Source: Kiritimatiellia bacterium
GTDB taxonomy: Bacteria; Verrucomicrobiota; Kiritimatiellia; RFP12; UBA1067
Direction: 5' to 3'
Assembly (NCBI GenBank): GCA_028707675.1
Contig: JAQWAM010000102.1
Coordinates: 1 to 5,932, forward strand
Length of the DNA: 5,932 bases
Shown: piece after piece, positions 5,008 to 5,932 of the stretch
Numbering within the stretch: position 1 is the first letter of the stretch
Layout: each line of letters opens with the position of its first letter
The notes under the pieces: model-generated
What the model was told of the DNA's origin: nothing
Seen by the model: only the letters and a program-made list of their open reading frames with translations
Database searches by the model: none
Made by a program: the position numbers and the translations under genes

Positions 5008-5932
5008 ATGGCAGTACTCTTAAAAGTCGAGCGCGGCACGTTTAAGGCGCGGGTCTTCCTGACTCTGGTCTACGCCGCGCTTTCCCTCGGTGGCCTAACC
5101 ATGGTCTGGCCCTTTCTGGTGATGTTCGCCTCTTCACTGACCGGCCCCTACGACTATTACCGCTTCTCGCCCGTGCCGCGCGCGCTGTGGAACCGTGACG
5201 ACCGCTTCATGCGCTACGTGGCATCCTGCTATCCGCGCTTCCCCTCCGACGTCTATCCCGAGGCTCCCGCGCACTGGGGGAGCTGGCTGACCGTCGCGCG
5301 CGACCGCGCGGGCGTCCGCCGCCTGGCCTCGACGCAGCTCGCGGCGCTTGACGCGCCCGGCTCTCGCGCCCGCTGGCGGCGCATGGCCGCCGACTACGCG
5401 GAGTTCAACCGCGGCTACGACATCAGCAACAGCGTCTGCAATTTCGACGCGCGCGACGTGGCCGGCTTCGCGAGCCGAAGCTTCGAGGACAAAGTGCGGC
5501 AGGCCGACCCGGCCGCTTTCGGCCGCATGGGGCGCGCCGCGCGCCGGCAGGCGGCGCTGGACAGGCTTAACCGCGAGTGGCTGATCCGCTACGACTCTTT
5601 TTTCGGCATCCGCATGACCGCCCAGCAGCGCGCGCCCCTGCATCACGCGGGCTGGGACTATCCGGCGGACGATCCGAAAACGGATTTATATCAGGATTTC
5701 AAGCGCATGTACCGCGAGCGGGCCGCCGGCCCGATGTCGCGCACCGTCCCGTTCGAATCGCGGCCGCTGTGGCTGCGCCACCTCAAGCGGCCCGATGTTC
5801 AAGAGCGGCTGGGTTTCCCGCCGGATCACGTTTTCACGCCGGCGGATTACGCGCGGCTGGCGGGACACCCCTGCGCCAGTTTCGCGCACCTGCCCTTCCC
5901 CCTTCCCGCCGACGCGCCGGAGAGGCTGCGCG
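5008..5932 (+). CDS. Probable MalG-like ABC permease with giant periplasmic insertion (3' partial)
   Basis: An open frame runs from the ATG at 5008 to the right edge without a stop: 308 codons, so the gene continues beyond the window. The N-terminus is short and basic (K6, R9, K13, R15), followed by one hydrophobic helix at about 16-44 that contains MVWPFLVMFASSL (32-44). This resembles the PF-x-M-x-x-x-S-x end of helix 1 in MalG/UgpE-type permeases. Residues 46-308 are hydrophilic, rich in Arg, Trp, Tyr and Pro, and without another membrane segment; by the positive-inside rule they lie in the periplasm, where a normal MalG has only a short loop before helix 2. GYDISNSVCNFDARD (136-150) and several tryptophans (W61, W90, W93, W123, W191, W216, W255) suggest a folded domain, which I cannot name. 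The permease core (helices 2-6, EAA loop) would lie downstream. Its association with the permease at 1-1571 supports the reading. No Shine-Dalgarno is seen before the ATG. Confidence 0.72.
   Translation, partial: MAVLLKVERGTFKARVFLTLVYAALSLGGLTMVWPFLVMFASSLTGPYDYYRFSPVPRALWNRDDRFMRYVASCYPRFPSDVYPEAPAHWGSWLTVARDRAGVRRLASTQLAALDAPGSRARWRRMAADYAEFNRGYDISNSVCNFDARDVAGFASRSFEDKVRQADPAAFGRMGRAARRQAALDRLNREWLIRYDSFFGIRMTAQQRAPLHHAGWDYPADDPKTDLYQDFKRMYRERAAGPMSRTVPFESRPLWLRHLKRPDVQERLGFPPDHVFTPADYARLAGHPCASFAHLPFPLPADAPERLR

Noticed and set aside
5134..5646. Minus-strand frame of 170 codons near the right end
   Set aside because: It is antisense to the open plus-strand frame from 5008, which has a plausible first helix and runs 308 codons to the edge. 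The minus frame is Ala/Arg/Val-rich without a motif.

Overview
The window is GC-rich, densely coding DNA with four protein genes. I see no rRNA, tRNA, CRISPR array, transposase or integrase. The mix suggests a bacterium of the PVC group (Lentisphaerota, Kiritimatiellota or Verrucomicrobiota, less likely Planctomycetota). It combines a large secreted protein with two PPC-like (bacterial pre-peptidase C-terminal) domains, sugar ABC permeases with unusual extra domains, start codons without a Shine-Dalgarno sequence, and intergenic DNA packed with short palindromes and tandem repeats. This placement is inference from gene style. No marker gene is present.

Layout. (1) Positions 1-1571, plus strand: 3' part of a gene that begins before the window. 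It encodes what looks like the end of a sugar-binding protein, one membrane anchor, an Arg-rich linker and a complete MalF/UgpA-type ABC permease. The linker DNA carries a perfect 23-bp inverted repeat at 570-644. (2) 1572-1696: gap between convergent genes with a 20-bp imperfect GT/CA hairpin. (3) 1697-3730, minus strand: 677-residue exported protein with two PPC-like beta-sandwich domains. (4) 3731-3900: divergent intergenic region with a good sigma70-type promoter for the next gene. (5) 3901-4806, plus strand: ZIP-family divalent metal transporter (ZupT/GufA type). (6) 4807-5007: non-coding mosaic of hairpins and short tandem repeats. (7) 5008 to the window end, plus strand: an open frame with no stop before the edge. 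It encodes one membrane helix followed by a very long, probably periplasmic region, and I read it as the N-terminal part of the partner (MalG-like) permease.

How the genes relate. The first and last genes plausibly form a binding-protein-dependent carbohydrate importer: binding domain plus permease 1 in one chain, and permease 2 with a large extracytoplasmic insertion. No ATPase is in view. Between them lie an inward-facing PPC gene and a separately promoted metal transporter, flanked by repeat-rich gaps, which looks like a secondary split of an ancestral permease pair. PPC and ZIP are divergently transcribed from a shared 170-bp region, but nothing visible proves a functional link. The most unusual items are the repeat-derived linker inside the permease fusion and the oversized loop of the second permease.
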